Positions 10,383-21,124 of a stretch of 45,824 bases of DNA are shown here, piece by piece (position 1 is the stretch's first letter; every line of letters starts with the position of its first letter). The notes beneath the pieces are model-generated. The model searched no databases. It saw nothing but the letters and a program-made list of their open reading frames with translations, and was not told the DNA's origin. The DNA is from Citrobacter youngae (lineage in GTDB: Bacteria > Pseudomonadota > Gammaproteobacteria > Enterobacterales > Enterobacteriaceae), in assembly GCF_003818115.1 (NCBI RefSeq), contig NZ_RPOI01000034.1, positions 1 through 45,824 on the forward strand. Reading direction: 5' to 3'. The position numbers were made by a program, and so were the translations under genes.

Positions 10383-10954
10383 GCGAGCAGTTAACGGACC
10401 AGGTCCTGGTTGAACGGGTCCAGAAGGGAGATCAGAAAGCCTTTAACTTACTGGTGGTTCGCTACCAGCATAAAGTGGCGAGTCTGGTTTCCCGCTATGT
10501 ACCGTCGGGCGATGTTCCCGATGTTGTACAAGAAGCATTTATCAAGGCCTATCGTGCGCTGGACTCGTTCCGGGGAGATAGTGCTTTTTATACCTGGCTG
10601 TATCGTATTGCGGTCAATACAGCGAAGAATTACCTGGTCGCTCAGGGGCGTCGTCCACCTTCCAGTGATATAGATGCGATAGAAGCAGAAAATTACGAAA
10701 GTGGCGGTGCGCTGAAAGAAATTTCGAACCCTGAGAACTTAATGTTGTCAGAAGAACTGAGACAGATAGTTTTCCGAACTATTGAGTCCCTCCCGGAAGA
10801 TTTACGCATGGCAATAACCTTGCGGGAGCTGGATGGCCTGAGCTATGAAGAGATAGCCGCTATCATGGATTGTCCGGTGGGTACGGTGCGTTCACGTATC
10901 TTCCGAGCGAGGGAAGCTATTGATAATAAAGTTCAACCGCTTATCAGGCGTTGA
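10379..10954 (+). CDS. rpoE: RNA polymerase sigma-E factor (envelope stress)
   Basis: A 191-residue ECF sigma factor that directs transcription of envelope-stress genes. Region 2 contains DVVQEAFIKAYRAL and YTWLYRIAVN; region 4 contains LDGLSYEEIAAIMDCPVGTV with its helix-turn-helix. It is held inactive at the membrane by RseA, encoded next, and released when DegS and RseP cut RseA. The start at 10379 is set by alignment to E. coli MSEQLTDQVL and by the overlap with the leader peptide; GGGGAG lies upstream. First gene of the rpoE-rseA-rseB-rseC operon. Confidence 0.98.
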   Translation: MSEQLTDQVLVERVQKGDQKAFNLLVVRYQHKVASLVSRYVPSGDVPDVVQEAFIKAYRALDSFRGDSAFYTWLYRIAVNTAKNYLVAQGRRPPSSDIDAIEAENYESGGALKEISNPENLMLSEELRQIVFRTIESLPEDLRMAITLRELDGLSYEEIAAIMDCPVGTVRSRIFRAREAIDNKVQPLIRR

Positions 10955-10985
10955 CGATAGCGGGATACTGGAAAAGGTATTAGGC

Positions 10986-11636
10986 ATGCAGAAAGAAAAA
11001 CTTTCCGCTTTAATGGATGGCGAAACGCTGGACACTGAGTTGCTCAAAGAGCTGGCTCATGACCCGGAAATGCAAAAAACCTGGGAGAGTTATCACCTGA
11101 TTCGCGATTCCATGCGAGGTGATACCGCCGACGTTCTCCATTTCGATATTTCCGACCGCGTAATGGCTGCTATCGCAGATGAGCCAGTACGTCAGGCGGT
11201 GCCATTGATCCCTGAGGCCCAGCCAGCACCGCATCAGTGGCAGAAAATGCCATTCTGGAAGAAAATGCGTCCGTGGGCTGCGCAGCTTACCCAAATGGGT
11301 GTGGCCGCGTGTGTATCACTTGCAGTTATTGTTGGCGTCCAGCACTATAATGGACAATCTGAAACGTCCCAGCAGCCCGAAACGCCGGTATTTAATACAT
11401 TACCGATGATGGGTAAAGCCAGTCCGGTGAGCCTGGGTGTACCTTCTGACGCGACTGCCAGCGGCGGTCAGCAACAGCAGGTACAGGAGCAGCGTCGTCG
11501 TATTAATGCCATGTTGCAGGATTACGAACTGCAACGTCGACTGCACTCCGAACAGCTTCAGTTTGAGCAGGCGCAAACACAGCAAGCCGCTGTCCAGGTG
11601 CCAGGAATTCAAACTTTAGGAACGCAATCGCAGTAA
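10986..11636 (+). CDS. rseA: Anti-sigma-E factor RseA
   Basis: RseA is a single-pass inner-membrane protein that binds sigma-E through its cytoplasmic N-terminal domain and RseB through its periplasmic part. The 216 residues match E. coli in length. A membrane segment spans about 101-118. The known E. coli cleavage sites are preserved: V148-S149 for DegS and A108-C109 for RseP. The periplasmic end is Gln-rich. The start MQKEKLSALM at 10986 was preferred to an in-frame start that overlaps rpoE. Its stop TAA shares one base with the rseB ATG. Confidence 0.97.
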   Translation: MQKEKLSALMDGETLDTELLKELAHDPEMQKTWESYHLIRDSMRGDTADVLHFDISDRVMAAIADEPVRQAVPLIPEAQPAPHQWQKMPFWKKMRPWAAQLTQMGVAACVSLAVIVGVQHYNGQSETSQQPETPVFNTLPMMGKASPVSLGVPSDATASGGQQQQVQEQRRRINAMLQDYELQRRLHSEQLQFEQAQTQQAAVQVPGIQTLGTQSQ

Positions 11637-12592
11637 TGAAGCAACTTTGGTTTGCCATGTCACTTGTGGCTGGTAGCCTGTTCTTCTCTGTAAACGCCTC
11701 GGCCAATCCTGCGTCCGGGGCGTTGTTGCAGCAGATGAATCTGGCCAGCCAGTCGCTCACCTATGAGCTGTCATTTGTCAGCATCAATAAGCAGGGCGTT
11801 GAATCCCTACGTTATCGCCATGCCCGCCAGGACAACCGCCCTCTTGCACAGTTGTTGCAAATGGATGGACCGCGTCGGGAAGTGGTGCAACGTGGCAATG
11901 AAATCAGTTACTTTGAGCCAGGACTCGAACCGTTCACGCTGAATGGCGACTATATTGTTGATTCTCTGCCATCCCTGATTTACACCGATTTTAAACGTCT
12001 TGCACCCTACTATGATTTTATCGCGGTAGGACGCACGCGTATTGCCGACCGACTCTGTGAAGTTATCCGCGTGGTAGCGCGTGACGGTACGCGTTACAGC
12101 TACATCGTCTGGATGGACACCGAAACCAAGCTGCCAATGCGTGTCGATCTCCTCGATCGGGATGGCGAAACGCTTGAACAATTCCGCGTTATCGCCTTTA
12201 CCGTCAATAACGGGGTTAGCGACAGCATGCAGACGCTGGCGAAAGCAAACCTTCCGCCGTTATTGTCAGTTCCTGCGGGGGAGAAAACGAACTTCAACTG
12301 GAGTCCATCGTGGTTACCGCAAGGCTTCAGCGAGGTTTCCAGCAGTCGACGCCCGCTGCCGACAATGGATAACATGCCGATTGAATCGCGCCTGTATTCT
12401 GATGGCCTGTTCAGTTTTTCTGTGAACGTGAACCGCGCGTCGCAAAACAGCGCCGATCAACTGCTGCGTACCGGACGTCGAACGGTCAGTACTACCGTGC
12501 GGGATAATGCCGAAATCACCATTGTGGGCGAGCTCCCGCCGCAAACGGCAAAGCGTATCGCGGATAATATTAAGTTCAGGGCCGCGCAATGA
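11636..12592 (+). CDS. rseB: Periplasmic sigma-E regulator RseB
   Basis: RseB binds the periplasmic domain of RseA and shields it from DegS; lipopolysaccharide intermediates release it. The 318-residue protein has a clear signal peptide with cleavage expected after NASA (about residue 23), then the LolA/LolB-like N-terminal domain and a smaller C-terminal domain. It overlaps rseA by one base and rseC by four bases (ATGA), which indicates translational coupling through the operon. Confidence 0.97.
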   Translation: MKQLWFAMSLVAGSLFFSVNASANPASGALLQQMNLASQSLTYELSFVSINKQGVESLRYRHARQDNRPLAQLLQMDGPRREVVQRGNEISYFEPGLEPFTLNGDYIVDSLPSLIYTDFKRLAPYYDFIAVGRTRIADRLCEVIRVVARDGTRYSYIVWMDTETKLPMRVDLLDRDGETLEQFRVIAFTVNNGVSDSMQTLAKANLPPLLSVPAGEKTNFNWSPSWLPQGFSEVSSSRRPLPTMDNMPIESRLYSDGLFSFSVNVNRASQNSADQLLRTGRRTVSTTVRDNAEITIVGELPPQTAKRIADNIKFRAAQ

Positions 12593-13053
12593 TTAAAGAA
12601 TGGGCAACAGTCGTCTCCTGGCAAAATGGTCTGGCGACGGTCAGCTGCGATGTTAAAGCATCGTGTAGCAGCTGCGCGTCGCGGGCTGGATGTGGCAGTC
12701 GTGTGCTGAACAAACTGGGGCCGCAAACAACGCATACTATCGTGGTACCCAGCGATGAACCGCTGACGCCTGGGCAGAAAGTTGAACTGGGTATTGCCGA
12801 AGGGAGCCTGTTAGGCTCGGCGATGCTGGTTTATATGTCTCCGCTGGCGGGACTCTTTATTTTTGCTGCGCTGTTTCAGGTGCTGTTTGGCAGCGATATC
12901 GCCGCACTCAGCGGGGCGATACTGGGCGGTGTGGGGGGATTCCTGATTGCGCGAGGATATTCCCGTAAGCTTGCTGAGCGCGAAGCCTGGCAACCGGTTA
13001 TTCTCAACGTAGCTCTCCCGCCCGATCTGATTCGTGTTGAAACCCCGCAGTGA
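12589..13053 (+). CDS. rseC: SoxR-reducing/sigma-E regulatory membrane protein RseC
   Basis: A 154-residue inner-membrane protein (E. coli 159). Near the N terminus it has a cysteine cluster C20, C26, C29, C35, typical of the RseC/MucC family. Two membrane segments follow (about 80-100 and 105-125). E. coli RseC acts with the Rsx complex in reducing SoxR and was first noted as a mild positive factor for sigma-E. It is the last gene of the rpoE operon; a REP pair follows. Confidence 0.94.
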   Translation: MIKEWATVVSWQNGLATVSCDVKASCSSCASRAGCGSRVLNKLGPQTTHTIVVPSDEPLTPGQKVELGIAEGSLLGSAMLVYMSPLAGLFIFAALFQVLFGSDIAALSGAILGGVGGFLIARGYSRKLAEREAWQPVILNVALPPDLIRVETPQ

Positions 13054-13060
13054 TATCTTT

Positions 13061-13145
13061 GCCTGATGGCGCTGCGCTTATCAGGCCTACAGCGTCCTCA
13101 GATGCAAAGGTAGGCCGGATAAGGCGTTTATGCCGCCATCCGGCA
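13061..13145. repeat. REP pair (BIME) between rseC and lepA
   Basis: Two inverted palindromic units are visible: GCCTGATGGCGCTGCGCTTA at 13061-13080 with its end TCAGGCCTAC, and the opposite unit from TAGGCCGGATAAGGCG (13111-13126) to GCCGCCATCCGGC (13133-13145). This is the usual enterobacterial REP/BIME form, about 35 bases per unit. Confidence 0.85.
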
Positions 13146-13284
13146 AAAGTTTCACTGACTTTGCAAAGTTGTTTCCAGTTCCCGCTATCCTTGCTCTATG
13201 AACATTTCCTCGCCTCAGCGATGTAGTGTAGAATGCGGCGTTTCACTAAAACAGACGTTAAGCTCAGAACAGCGACTTCTCAGA

Positions 13285-13300
13285 GCCTGCCCAGGCAGGC
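13285..13300 (+). promoter_or_regulatory. Perfect inverted repeat in the lepA leader
   Basis: GCCTGCC-CA-GGCAGGC lies 23 bases before the lepA start codon. A TAGAAT element at 13229-13234 is a possible -10 box, so the repeat is probably in the transcribed leader. With only two bases between arms a DNA-level dyad or a stem with a 4-6 base loop are both possible. Role unknown. Confidence 0.4.
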
Positions 13301-13323
13301 GTAAGGCACAATAATTACACTAT

Positions 13324-15123
13324 ATGAAGAACATACGTAACTTTTCAATCATAGCTCACATCGACCACGGTAAATCGACGCTGTCTGACCGTATTATCCA
13401 GATCTGCGGTGGCCTGTCTGACCGTGAAATGGAAGCGCAGGTTCTCGACTCGATGGATCTTGAGCGTGAGCGCGGTATTACTATCAAAGCGCAGAGCGTG
13501 ACGCTCGATTTCAAAGCATCTGATGGTGAAACCTACCAGCTTAACTTTATCGACACCCCGGGCCACGTTGACTTCTCTTATGAAGTTTCACGCTCGCTTG
13601 CCGCCTGTGAAGGCGCACTGCTGGTCGTTGATGCCGGGCAGGGTGTTGAAGCGCAAACACTGGCTAACTGCTATACCGCCATGGAAATGGATCTGGAAGT
13701 GGTGCCAGTACTGAACAAAATTGACCTGCCAGCCGCCGATCCAGAGCGTGTGGCGGAAGAGATTGAAGATATCGTCGGTATTGATGCGGCTGACGCTGTC
13801 CGTTGCTCGGCGAAAACCGGTGTTGGCGTGACCGACGTTCTTGAACGTCTGGTGCGTGATATTCCGCCGCCAGAAGGCGACCCGGAAGGCCCGTTACAGG
13901 CGCTTATCATCGACTCCTGGTTCGACAACTATCTCGGTGTGGTCTCGCTGGTGCGTATTAAAAACGGTACCATGCGTAAAGGCGACAAAATCAAAGTGAT
14001 GAGTACCGGTCAGGTCTACAACGCTGATCGCCTGGGTATCTTTACGCCGAAACAGGTTGACCGTACAGAACTGAAGTGTGGCGAGGTAGGTTGGTTAGTT
14101 TGCGCCATTAAAGACATCCTCGGCGCGCCGGTAGGCGATACCCTGACGCTGGCTCGTAACCCGGCAGATAAACCCCTGCCTGGCTTTAAAAAAGTGAAGC
14201 CGCAGGTATATGCGGGTCTGTTCCCGGTCAGCTCCGACGACTACGAAAACTTCCGTGATGCGCTTGGTAAGCTGAGCCTCAACGATGCTTCCCTGTTCTA
14301 CGAACCGGAAAGTTCTACCGCGCTGGGCTTCGGTTTCCGCTGTGGCTTCCTGGGGCTGCTGCACATGGAGATCATTCAGGAGCGTCTGGAACGTGAATAC
14401 GATCTGGATCTGATCACCACTGCGCCGACCGTAGTGTACGAAGTGGAAACCACGGCGAAAGAGACTATCTACGTCGACAGCCCGTCCAAACTGCCGCCGC
14501 TGAATAACATTTACGAACTGCGCGAGCCGATTGCTGAATGTCATATGCTGCTGCCGCAGGCATACCTCGGCAACGTTATTACGCTGTGTATCGAGAAGCG
14601 TGGCGTCCAGACCAACATGGTTTACCACGGTAACCAGGTTGCGTTGACCTATGAAATTCCAATGGCGGAAGTGGTACTCGACTTCTTCGACCGTCTGAAG
14701 TCGACTTCTCGCGGCTATGCGTCGCTGGATTATAACTTCAAACGTTTCCAGGCCTCCGACATGGTACGCGTTGATGTCCTCATCAACAACGAACGCGTCG
14801 ATGCACTGGCGCTGATTACCCACCGCGATAACTCCCAGAGCCGTGGCCGTGAACTGGTCGAGAAGATGAAAGATCTGATCCCTCGCCAGCAGTTCGATAT
14901 CGCAATTCAGGCGGCCATTGGTACGCACATCATTGCGCGTTCAACGGTTAAGCAACTGCGTAAAAACGTTCTGGCTAAGTGCTACGGTGGCGATATCAGC
15001 CGTAAGAAAAAGCTGCTGCAAAAACAGAAAGAGGGTAAAAAGCGAATGAAGCAGATCGGTAACGTCGAACTGCCGCAGGAAGCCTTCCTCGCTATTCTGC
15101 ATGTCGGTAAAGACAGCAAATAA
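13324..15123 (+). CDS. lepA: Elongation factor 4 (LepA)
   Basis: A 599-residue translational GTPase that binds ribosomes and affects initiation and back-translocation. G-domain motifs are visible: AHIDHGKST (G1), RGITI (G2), DTPGH (G3), NKID (G4). Domains II, III and V resemble EF-G, and the unique C-terminal domain starts around residue 490 and ends in a basic stretch before [15 protein letters not shown]. Length equals E. coli LepA. It forms an operon with lepB 15 bp downstream. Confidence 0.99.
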   Translation: MKNIRNFSIIAHIDHGKSTLSDRIIQICGGLSDREMEAQVLDSMDLERERGITIKAQSVTLDFKASDGETYQLNFIDTPGHVDFSYEVSRSLAACEGALLVVDAGQGVEAQTLANCYTAMEMDLEVVPVLNKIDLPAADPERVAEEIEDIVGIDAADAVRCSAKTGVGVTDVLERLVRDIPPPEGDPEGPLQALIIDSWFDNYLGVVSLVRIKNGTMRKGDKIKVMSTGQVYNADRLGIFTPKQVDRTELKCGEVGWLVCAIKDILGAPVGDTLTLARNPADKPLPGFKKVKPQVYAGLFPVSSDDYENFRDALGKLSLNDASLFYEPESSTALGFGFRCGFLGLLHMEIIQERLEREYDLDLITTAPTVVYEVETTAKETIYVDSPSKLPPLNNIYELREPIAECHMLLPQAYLGNVITLCIEKRGVQTNMVYHGNQVALTYEIPMAEVVLDFFDRLKSTSRGYASLDYNFKRFQASDMVRVDVLINNERVDALALITHRDNSQSRGRELVEKMKDLIPRQQFDIAIQAAIGTHIIARSTVKQLRKNVLAKCYGGDISRKKKLLQKQKEGKKRMKQIGNVELPQEAFLAILHVGKDSK

Positions 15124-15138
15124 TCTTAAGGAGTTGGC

Positions 15139-16113
15139 ATGGCGAACATGTTTGCCCTGATTCTGGTGATTGCCACACTGGTGACGGGCATTTTATGGTG
15201 CGTAGATAAGTTTGTCTTCGCGCCAAAACGCCGGGAGCGCCAGGCTGCGGCACAGGCCGCTGCAGGCGATTCACTGGATAAAGCAATGCTGAAAAAAGTT
15301 GCCCCTAAGCCGGGTTGGCTGGAAACCGGTGCGTCCGTTTTCCCGGTACTGGCTATTGTGCTGGTGGTGCGTTCATTTATTTATGAACCGTTCCAGATCC
15401 CGTCGGGTTCGATGATGCCAACACTGTTGATTGGTGATTTTATTCTGGTAGAGAAATTTGCCTACGGAATTAAAGATCCGATTTATCAGAAAACGTTGAT
15501 CGAAACTGGCCACCCGAAACGCGGTGATATCGTGGTATTTAAATACCCGGAAGATCCGCGTCTGGACTACATCAAACGCGCTGTCGGTTTACCGGGAGAC
15601 AAAGTGACGTACGATCCGGTGGCGAAAGAGGTGACGATTCAGCCAGGATGCCGTTCCGGTCAGGCTTGTGAAAACGCGCTGCCGGTAACGTACTCTGATG
15701 TTCAGCCAAGTGATTTTGTGCAGACGTTTGCTCGCCGCAACGGCGGGGAAGCGACCAGCGGTTTCTTTGAAGTTCCGCTGAACGAAACGAAAGACAACGG
15801 TATTCGCCTGACCGAGCGTAAAGAAACGCTGGGTGAGGTAACTCACCGCATTCTGATGGTGCCAATCGCGCAGGATCAGGTGGGGATGTATTACCGTCAG
15901 CCGGGTCAGCAGTTAGCCACCTGGATCGTTCCACCGGGGCATTACTTCATGATGGGCGATAACCGTGACAACAGCGCGGACAGCCGTTACTGGGGATTTG
16001 TACCGGAAGCGAATCTGGTAGGTAAAGCGACCGCAATCTGGATGAGTTTCGACAAACAAGAAGGTGAGTGGCCAACCGGTGTTCGTTTGAGTCGCATTGG
16101 CGGCATCCACTAA
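15139..16113 (+). CDS. lepB: Signal peptidase I (leader peptidase)
   Basis: LepB removes signal peptides from exported proteins at the periplasmic face of the inner membrane. The 324-residue protein has two N-terminal membrane segments (about 4-22 and 64-78). The catalytic dyad is S91 in IPSGSMMPTL and K146 in YIKRAVGLPGDK, both at the E. coli positions, and the conserved GDNRDNSADSRYWG box is near the C terminus. AAGGAG lies before the start. Co-transcribed with lepA. Confidence 0.99.
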   Translation: MANMFALILVIATLVTGILWCVDKFVFAPKRRERQAAAQAAAGDSLDKAMLKKVAPKPGWLETGASVFPVLAIVLVVRSFIYEPFQIPSGSMMPTLLIGDFILVEKFAYGIKDPIYQKTLIETGHPKRGDIVVFKYPEDPRLDYIKRAVGLPGDKVTYDPVAKEVTIQPGCRSGQACENALPVTYSDVQPSDFVQTFARRNGGEATSGFFEVPLNETKDNGIRLTERKETLGEVTHRILMVPIAQDQVGMYYRQPGQQLATWIVPPGHYFMMGDNRDNSADSRYWGFVPEANLVGKATAIWMSFDKQEGEWPTGVRLSRIGGIH

Positions 16114-16126
16114 TTGCTGATAATGG

Positions 16127-16159
16127 TTCACGCTGTCGTCTTAATAACGACAGCGTGAA
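16127..16159 (+). terminator. Hairpin after lepB, possible terminator
   Basis: A 13-bp stem (TTCACGCTGTCGT 16127-16139 / ACGACAGCGTGAA 16147-16159) with a 7-base loop is followed by only a short T-rich stretch (TTATTT). It may end most lepAB transcription or act as an RNA-stability hairpin. Confidence 0.6.
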
Positions 16160-16258
16160 TTATTTCTCGGATTAATTCCCTCAGACTAACGACATCCCTT
16201 GTCGTTGTGTATAGAATATTCCCCCGAAGTTTTAGGTTGGCACCGTCAGGTTGCCACG

Positions 16259-16318
16259 GCACACGAAACAGCATTGGTCTCTCTAATGACGGGTGTATAT
16301 CAGGTCTGTTTCGTGTGC
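16259..16318 (+). promoter_or_regulatory. RNase III autoregulatory hairpin in the rnc leader
   Basis: A perfect 13-bp inverted repeat (GCACACGAAACAG 16259-16271 / CTGTTTCGTGTGC 16306-16318) encloses a 34-base loop, 33 bases before the rnc start. In E. coli the leader of rnc-era-recO contains such a stem-loop, which RNase III cuts to lower its own expression. The sequence here agrees with that element. Confidence 0.85.
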
Positions 16319-16321
16319 TGA

Positions 16322-17934
<1,613 letters not shown>

Positions 17935-17961
17935 ACCCATCTTCTGAAACACGGCGAGTAT

Positions 17962-18690
17962 ATGGAAGGATGGCAACGAGCCTTTGTCTTGCATAGTCGC
18001 CCCTGGAGCGAAACCAGTCTCGTGCTGGACGTCTTCACGGAAGAGTCGGGTCGCGTGCGCCTGGTGGCTAAAGGCGCACGTTCTAAACGTTCTAATCTCA
18101 AAGGCGCACTCCAGCCTTTTACCCCGTTGTTACTTCGCTTTGGCGGCCGCGGTGAGGTCAAAACCCTGCGTAGCGCTGAAGCCGTTTCTCTGGCGCTCCC
18201 TCTTAGCGGTATCACGCTGTACAGCGGCTTGTATATCAACGAACTTATCTCCCGCGTCCTCGAGTACGAGACCCGTTTTTCTGAACTCTTTTTCGATTAT
18301 CTGAATTGTATCCAGGCGCTGGCTGGTGCGACGGGTTCGCCAGAGCCTGCGCTGCGTCGCTTTGAGCTGGCCTTACTTGGACATCTGGGGTACGGCGTCG
18401 ATTTTACCCATTGTGCGGGCAGCGGCGAGCCGGTAGACGACACTATGACCTATCGTTACCGGGAAGAAAAAGGGTTTATCGCCAGCGTAGTGATCGATAA
18501 TTCCACTTTTACCGGACGCCATCTCAAAGCACTTGAGTCGCGTGAATTTCCTGATGTCGATACGTTACGCGCCGCGAAACGCTTTACCCGCATGGCGTTA
18601 AAGCCGTATCTTGGTGGTAAGCCGTTAAAAAGCCGGGAACTGTTCCGGCAATTTATGCCAAAACGCGCGGTAAAAACAAATAATGATTAA
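17962..18690 (+). CDS. recO: DNA repair protein RecO
   Basis: RecO works with RecR to load RecA on SSB-coated gaps and anneals strands. The 242-residue protein has the N-terminal OB-fold (starting [19 protein letters not shown]) and a C-terminal helical domain. The length is that of E. coli RecO. It is the third gene of rnc-era-recO and is followed by pdxJ after 11 bp, so one long transcript is plausible. Confidence 0.97.
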   Translation: MEGWQRAFVLHSRPWSETSLVLDVFTEESGRVRLVAKGARSKRSNLKGALQPFTPLLLRFGGRGEVKTLRSAEAVSLALPLSGITLYSGLYINELISRVLEYETRFSELFFDYLNCIQALAGATGSPEPALRRFELALLGHLGYGVDFTHCAGSGEPVDDTMTYRYREEKGFIASVVIDNSTFTGRHLKALESREFPDVDTLRAAKRFTRMALKPYLGGKPLKSRELFRQFMPKRAVKTNND

Positions 18691-18701
18691 CGAGGATTGT
18701 C

Positions 18702-19433
18702 ATGGCTGAATTACTGTTAGGCGTCAATATTGACCACATTGCCACGTTACGTAATGCACGCGGCACCGCATACCCGGATCCGGTTCAGGCGGCGTTTATC
18801 GTTGAGCAGGCGGGTGCGGACGGTATTACCGTACACCTGCGTGAAGACCGTCGCCATATCACCGACCGTGACGTGCGTATTTTGCGCCAGACGCTGGATA
18901 CGCGCATGAATCTGGAAATGGCAGTCACCGAAGAGATGCTGGCAATCGCCGTCGAGACGAAGCCGCATTTTTGCTGCCTGGTGCCGGAAAAACGTCAGGA
19001 AGTTACCACTGAAGGTGGTCTGGACGTCGCCGGTCAGCGTGACAAGATGCGCGATGCCTGCAAACGCCTGGCGGACGCAGGCATTCTGGTTTCGCTGTTT
19101 ATCGATGCTGACGAAGAACAGATTAAGGCCGCTGCGGAAGTTGGCGCGCCGTTTATTGAAATTCACACCGGCTGTTACGCCGATGCGAAAACCGATGCGG
19201 AACAGGCCAGCGAACTGGCGCGTATCGCCAAAGCGGCGACTTTTGCTGCCAGCCTGGGCCTGAAGGTGAATGCGGGTCACGGCCTGACGTATCACAACGT
19301 TAAAGCCATTGCGCGGATTCCGGAAATGCACGAGCTGAATATTGGCCATGCCATTATCGGACGCGCGGTGATGAGCGGTCTGAAAGACGCCGTGGTGGAA
19401 ATGAAACGCCTGATGCTGGAAGCGCGTGGCTAA
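18702..19433 (+). CDS. pdxJ: Pyridoxine 5'-phosphate synthase
   Basis: PdxJ joins 1-deoxyxylulose 5-phosphate and 3-amino-2-oxopropyl phosphate to make pyridoxine 5'-phosphate, the last ring-forming step of vitamin B6 synthesis. The 243-residue TIM-barrel protein starts with [16 protein letters not shown] and contains the phosphate-binding [10 protein letters not shown] and the C-terminal [11 protein letters not shown] motifs. GAGG lies before the start. Its stop shares one base with acpS. Confidence 0.98.
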   Translation: MAELLLGVNIDHIATLRNARGTAYPDPVQAAFIVEQAGADGITVHLREDRRHITDRDVRILRQTLDTRMNLEMAVTEEMLAIAVETKPHFCCLVPEKRQEVTTEGGLDVAGQRDKMRDACKRLADAGILVSLFIDADEEQIKAAAEVGAPFIEIHTGCYADAKTDAEQASELARIAKAATFAASLGLKVNAGHGLTYHNVKAIARIPEMHELNIGHAIIGRAVMSGLKDAVVEMKRLMLEARG

Positions 19434-19813
19434 TGGCTATTCTGGGATTAGGCACGGATATCGTGGAGATTGCCCGCATTGAAGCGGTGATCTCCCGTTC
19501 CGGTGACCGTCTGGCAAGACGCGTGCTCAGTGACAACGAATGGGCAATCTGGGAGACGCATCAGCAGCCGGTGCGTTTTCTGGCAAAGCGCTTTGCGGTC
19601 AAAGAGGCGGCAGCAAAAGCCTTTGGCACGGGTATTCGCAATGGGCTGGCGTTTAATCAGTTTGAAGTCTTCAACGATGAACTCGGTAAGCCGCGTCTGC
19701 GGTTATGGGGGGAGGCGTTAAAACTGGCGGAAAAACTGGGTGTCGCGCATATGCATGTGACGCTGGCCGATGAGCGTCACTACGCCTGCGCCACGGTGAT
19801 TATCGAGAGTTAG
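19433..19813 (+). CDS. acpS: Holo-[acyl-carrier-protein] synthase
   Basis: AcpS attaches 4'-phosphopantetheine from CoA to apo-ACP. The 126-residue protein shows the magnesium-binding GLGTDIVEI (D9) and [14 protein letters not shown] with the catalytic glutamate. It follows pdxJ with a one-base overlap (TAATG), the classic pdxJ-acpS pair, and is convergent with yfhL. Confidence 0.98.
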   Translation: MAILGLGTDIVEIARIEAVISRSGDRLARRVLSDNEWAIWETHQQPVRFLAKRFAVKEAAAKAFGTGIRNGLAFNQFEVFNDELGKPRLRLWGEALKLAEKLGVAHMHVTLADERHYACATVIIES

Positions 19814-19842
19814 ATTCTGCACGTTGCCGGATGGCGACGCGG

Positions 19843-20121
<279 letters not shown>

Positions 20122-20158
20122 TCACAAATCGGGCGGGCATTATACGCGCATTCTTTGC

Positions 20159-21007
20159 TCAGACCAGTTTTTTTACCAGTGCTTCGCTGTGGCGAATGCG
20201 TTCCGGAGCATGTTCTAAATCTTGCTGAACCAGCGCCATAAACAGTAAATCCGTGAGCATCATCTGCGCGTGCGTCGATGAAATTGCCGCGCTGCGTGTT
20301 GCTTGTTCTTCGGCAATCGTATACAGGCAATGGCTTGCTCGCTGTTGCAGGGCGTTCGGTGTAAATCCAGTGATGGCGAGGATTTTCGCGCCGGTGCGCA
20401 ACGTTTCATCCGCAGCCAGGTTGAGCTCGCGGCGCTCTCCGGTATACGAAATCGCCAACAGGAGATCGCCCGGCGAAAGCGCCTGTACCGTTGCCAGCAG
20501 GGCGTGCATATCGCGTTCCACTACCGCGTTAAAACCTATTTTCAACAGTTTCCAGGCAAAATTCTGTGCTACCAACCCCGATGCACCAATTCCGGTCAGG
20601 ACAATGCGTCGGGCGGAGCGTAACAATGCGACGCTTTCCATCAGCTTTTCTTCGCTGTTGATATCCAGTGTGGCGTGCATGGCCGCCACGTTCTCCTGAA
20701 TCAGTTTTTCACCCACCAGACGCATAGGGTCGTCGCCGCGAATCTGATTATGCACTGGGATAGAGTGGGGATTGGGATTACTGGCCAGTGCTTCACTGAT
20801 CGCCAGTTTGAGTGCAGGAAATCCTTTGAAACCCATCTTTTGCGCGAACTTCACCACGCTGGACTGGCTGACGCCCGCTTCAAAGGCGAGTTGCTGTGAA
20901 CTGAGATGACGCGCAGTATCCGGCTGTGCGAGGAGGTAATCCGCAAGCTTTTTATCGCTTTGCGCGAGGTCCGGGTAACGCTGACGAATGCGAATCAAAC
21001 AGTTCAT
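20159..21007 (-). CDS. yfhH: RpiR/MurR-family transcriptional regulator YfhH
   Basis: A 282-residue regulator. The N-terminal RpiR helix-turn-helix domain (about 1-77) contains SSQQLAFEAGVSQSSVVKFA, and the C-terminal SIS sugar-phosphate-binding domain contains RRIVLTGIGASGLVAQNFAWKL and LLLAISYTGERRE. The start at 21007 (MNCLIRIRQRYP) is taken from the E. coli protein; a start 16 codons further upstream is in frame. In E. coli yfhH has no catabolic genes next to it, but here it is divergent from murQ and a PTS gene, so it probably senses an amino-sugar phosphate such as MurNAc-6-P and controls them. That role is inferred from context and family. Confidence 0.88.
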   Translation of the reverse strand: MNCLIRIRQRYPDLAQSDKKLADYLLAQPDTARHLSSQQLAFEAGVSQSSVVKFAQKMGFKGFPALKLAISEALASNPNPHSIPVHNQIRGDDPMRLVGEKLIQENVAAMHATLDINSEEKLMESVALLRSARRIVLTGIGASGLVAQNFAWKLLKIGFNAVVERDMHALLATVQALSPGDLLLAISYTGERRELNLAADETLRTGAKILAITGFTPNALQQRASHCLYTIAEEQATRSAAISSTHAQMMLTDLLFMALVQQDLEHAPERIRHSEALVKKLV

Positions 21008-21025
21008 GCTGTCTCCTGGCGAAAA

Positions 21026-21041
21026 CGTGATGGCGATTACA
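21026..21041. promoter_or_regulatory. Candidate CRP site upstream of murQ
   Basis: CGTGA-TGGCGA-TTACA matches 8 of 10 conserved positions of the CRP consensus TGTGA-N6-TCACA. CRP control is common for amino-sugar uptake genes. Assigned by eye only. Confidence 0.4.
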
Positions 21042-21064
21042 AAACAAAATTTCACTCGCCTGGG

Positions 21065-21111
21065 TGAATATTATATTCCATTATAACGGATTACTATGAA
21101 TTAAAAATTCC
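21065..21111. promoter_or_regulatory. Paired TGAAT-N5-ATTCC motifs, candidate YfhH operators
   Basis: Two near-palindromes, TGAATATTATATTCC (21065-21079) and TGAATTAAAAATTCC (21097-21111), lie between yfhH and murQ. Their centres are 32 bp apart, about three helical turns. The gap between them contains TATAAC, a possible murQ -10 box. The arrangement suits a dimeric repressor, most simply YfhH. Confidence 0.55.
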
Positions 21112-21124
21112 TAAGGAACAAAAA

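Noticed and set aside
14095-14928. Long minus-strand open frame (277 codons) inside lepA
   Set aside because: It is a codon-bias shadow of lepA, with no ribosome site and no recognisable domain.
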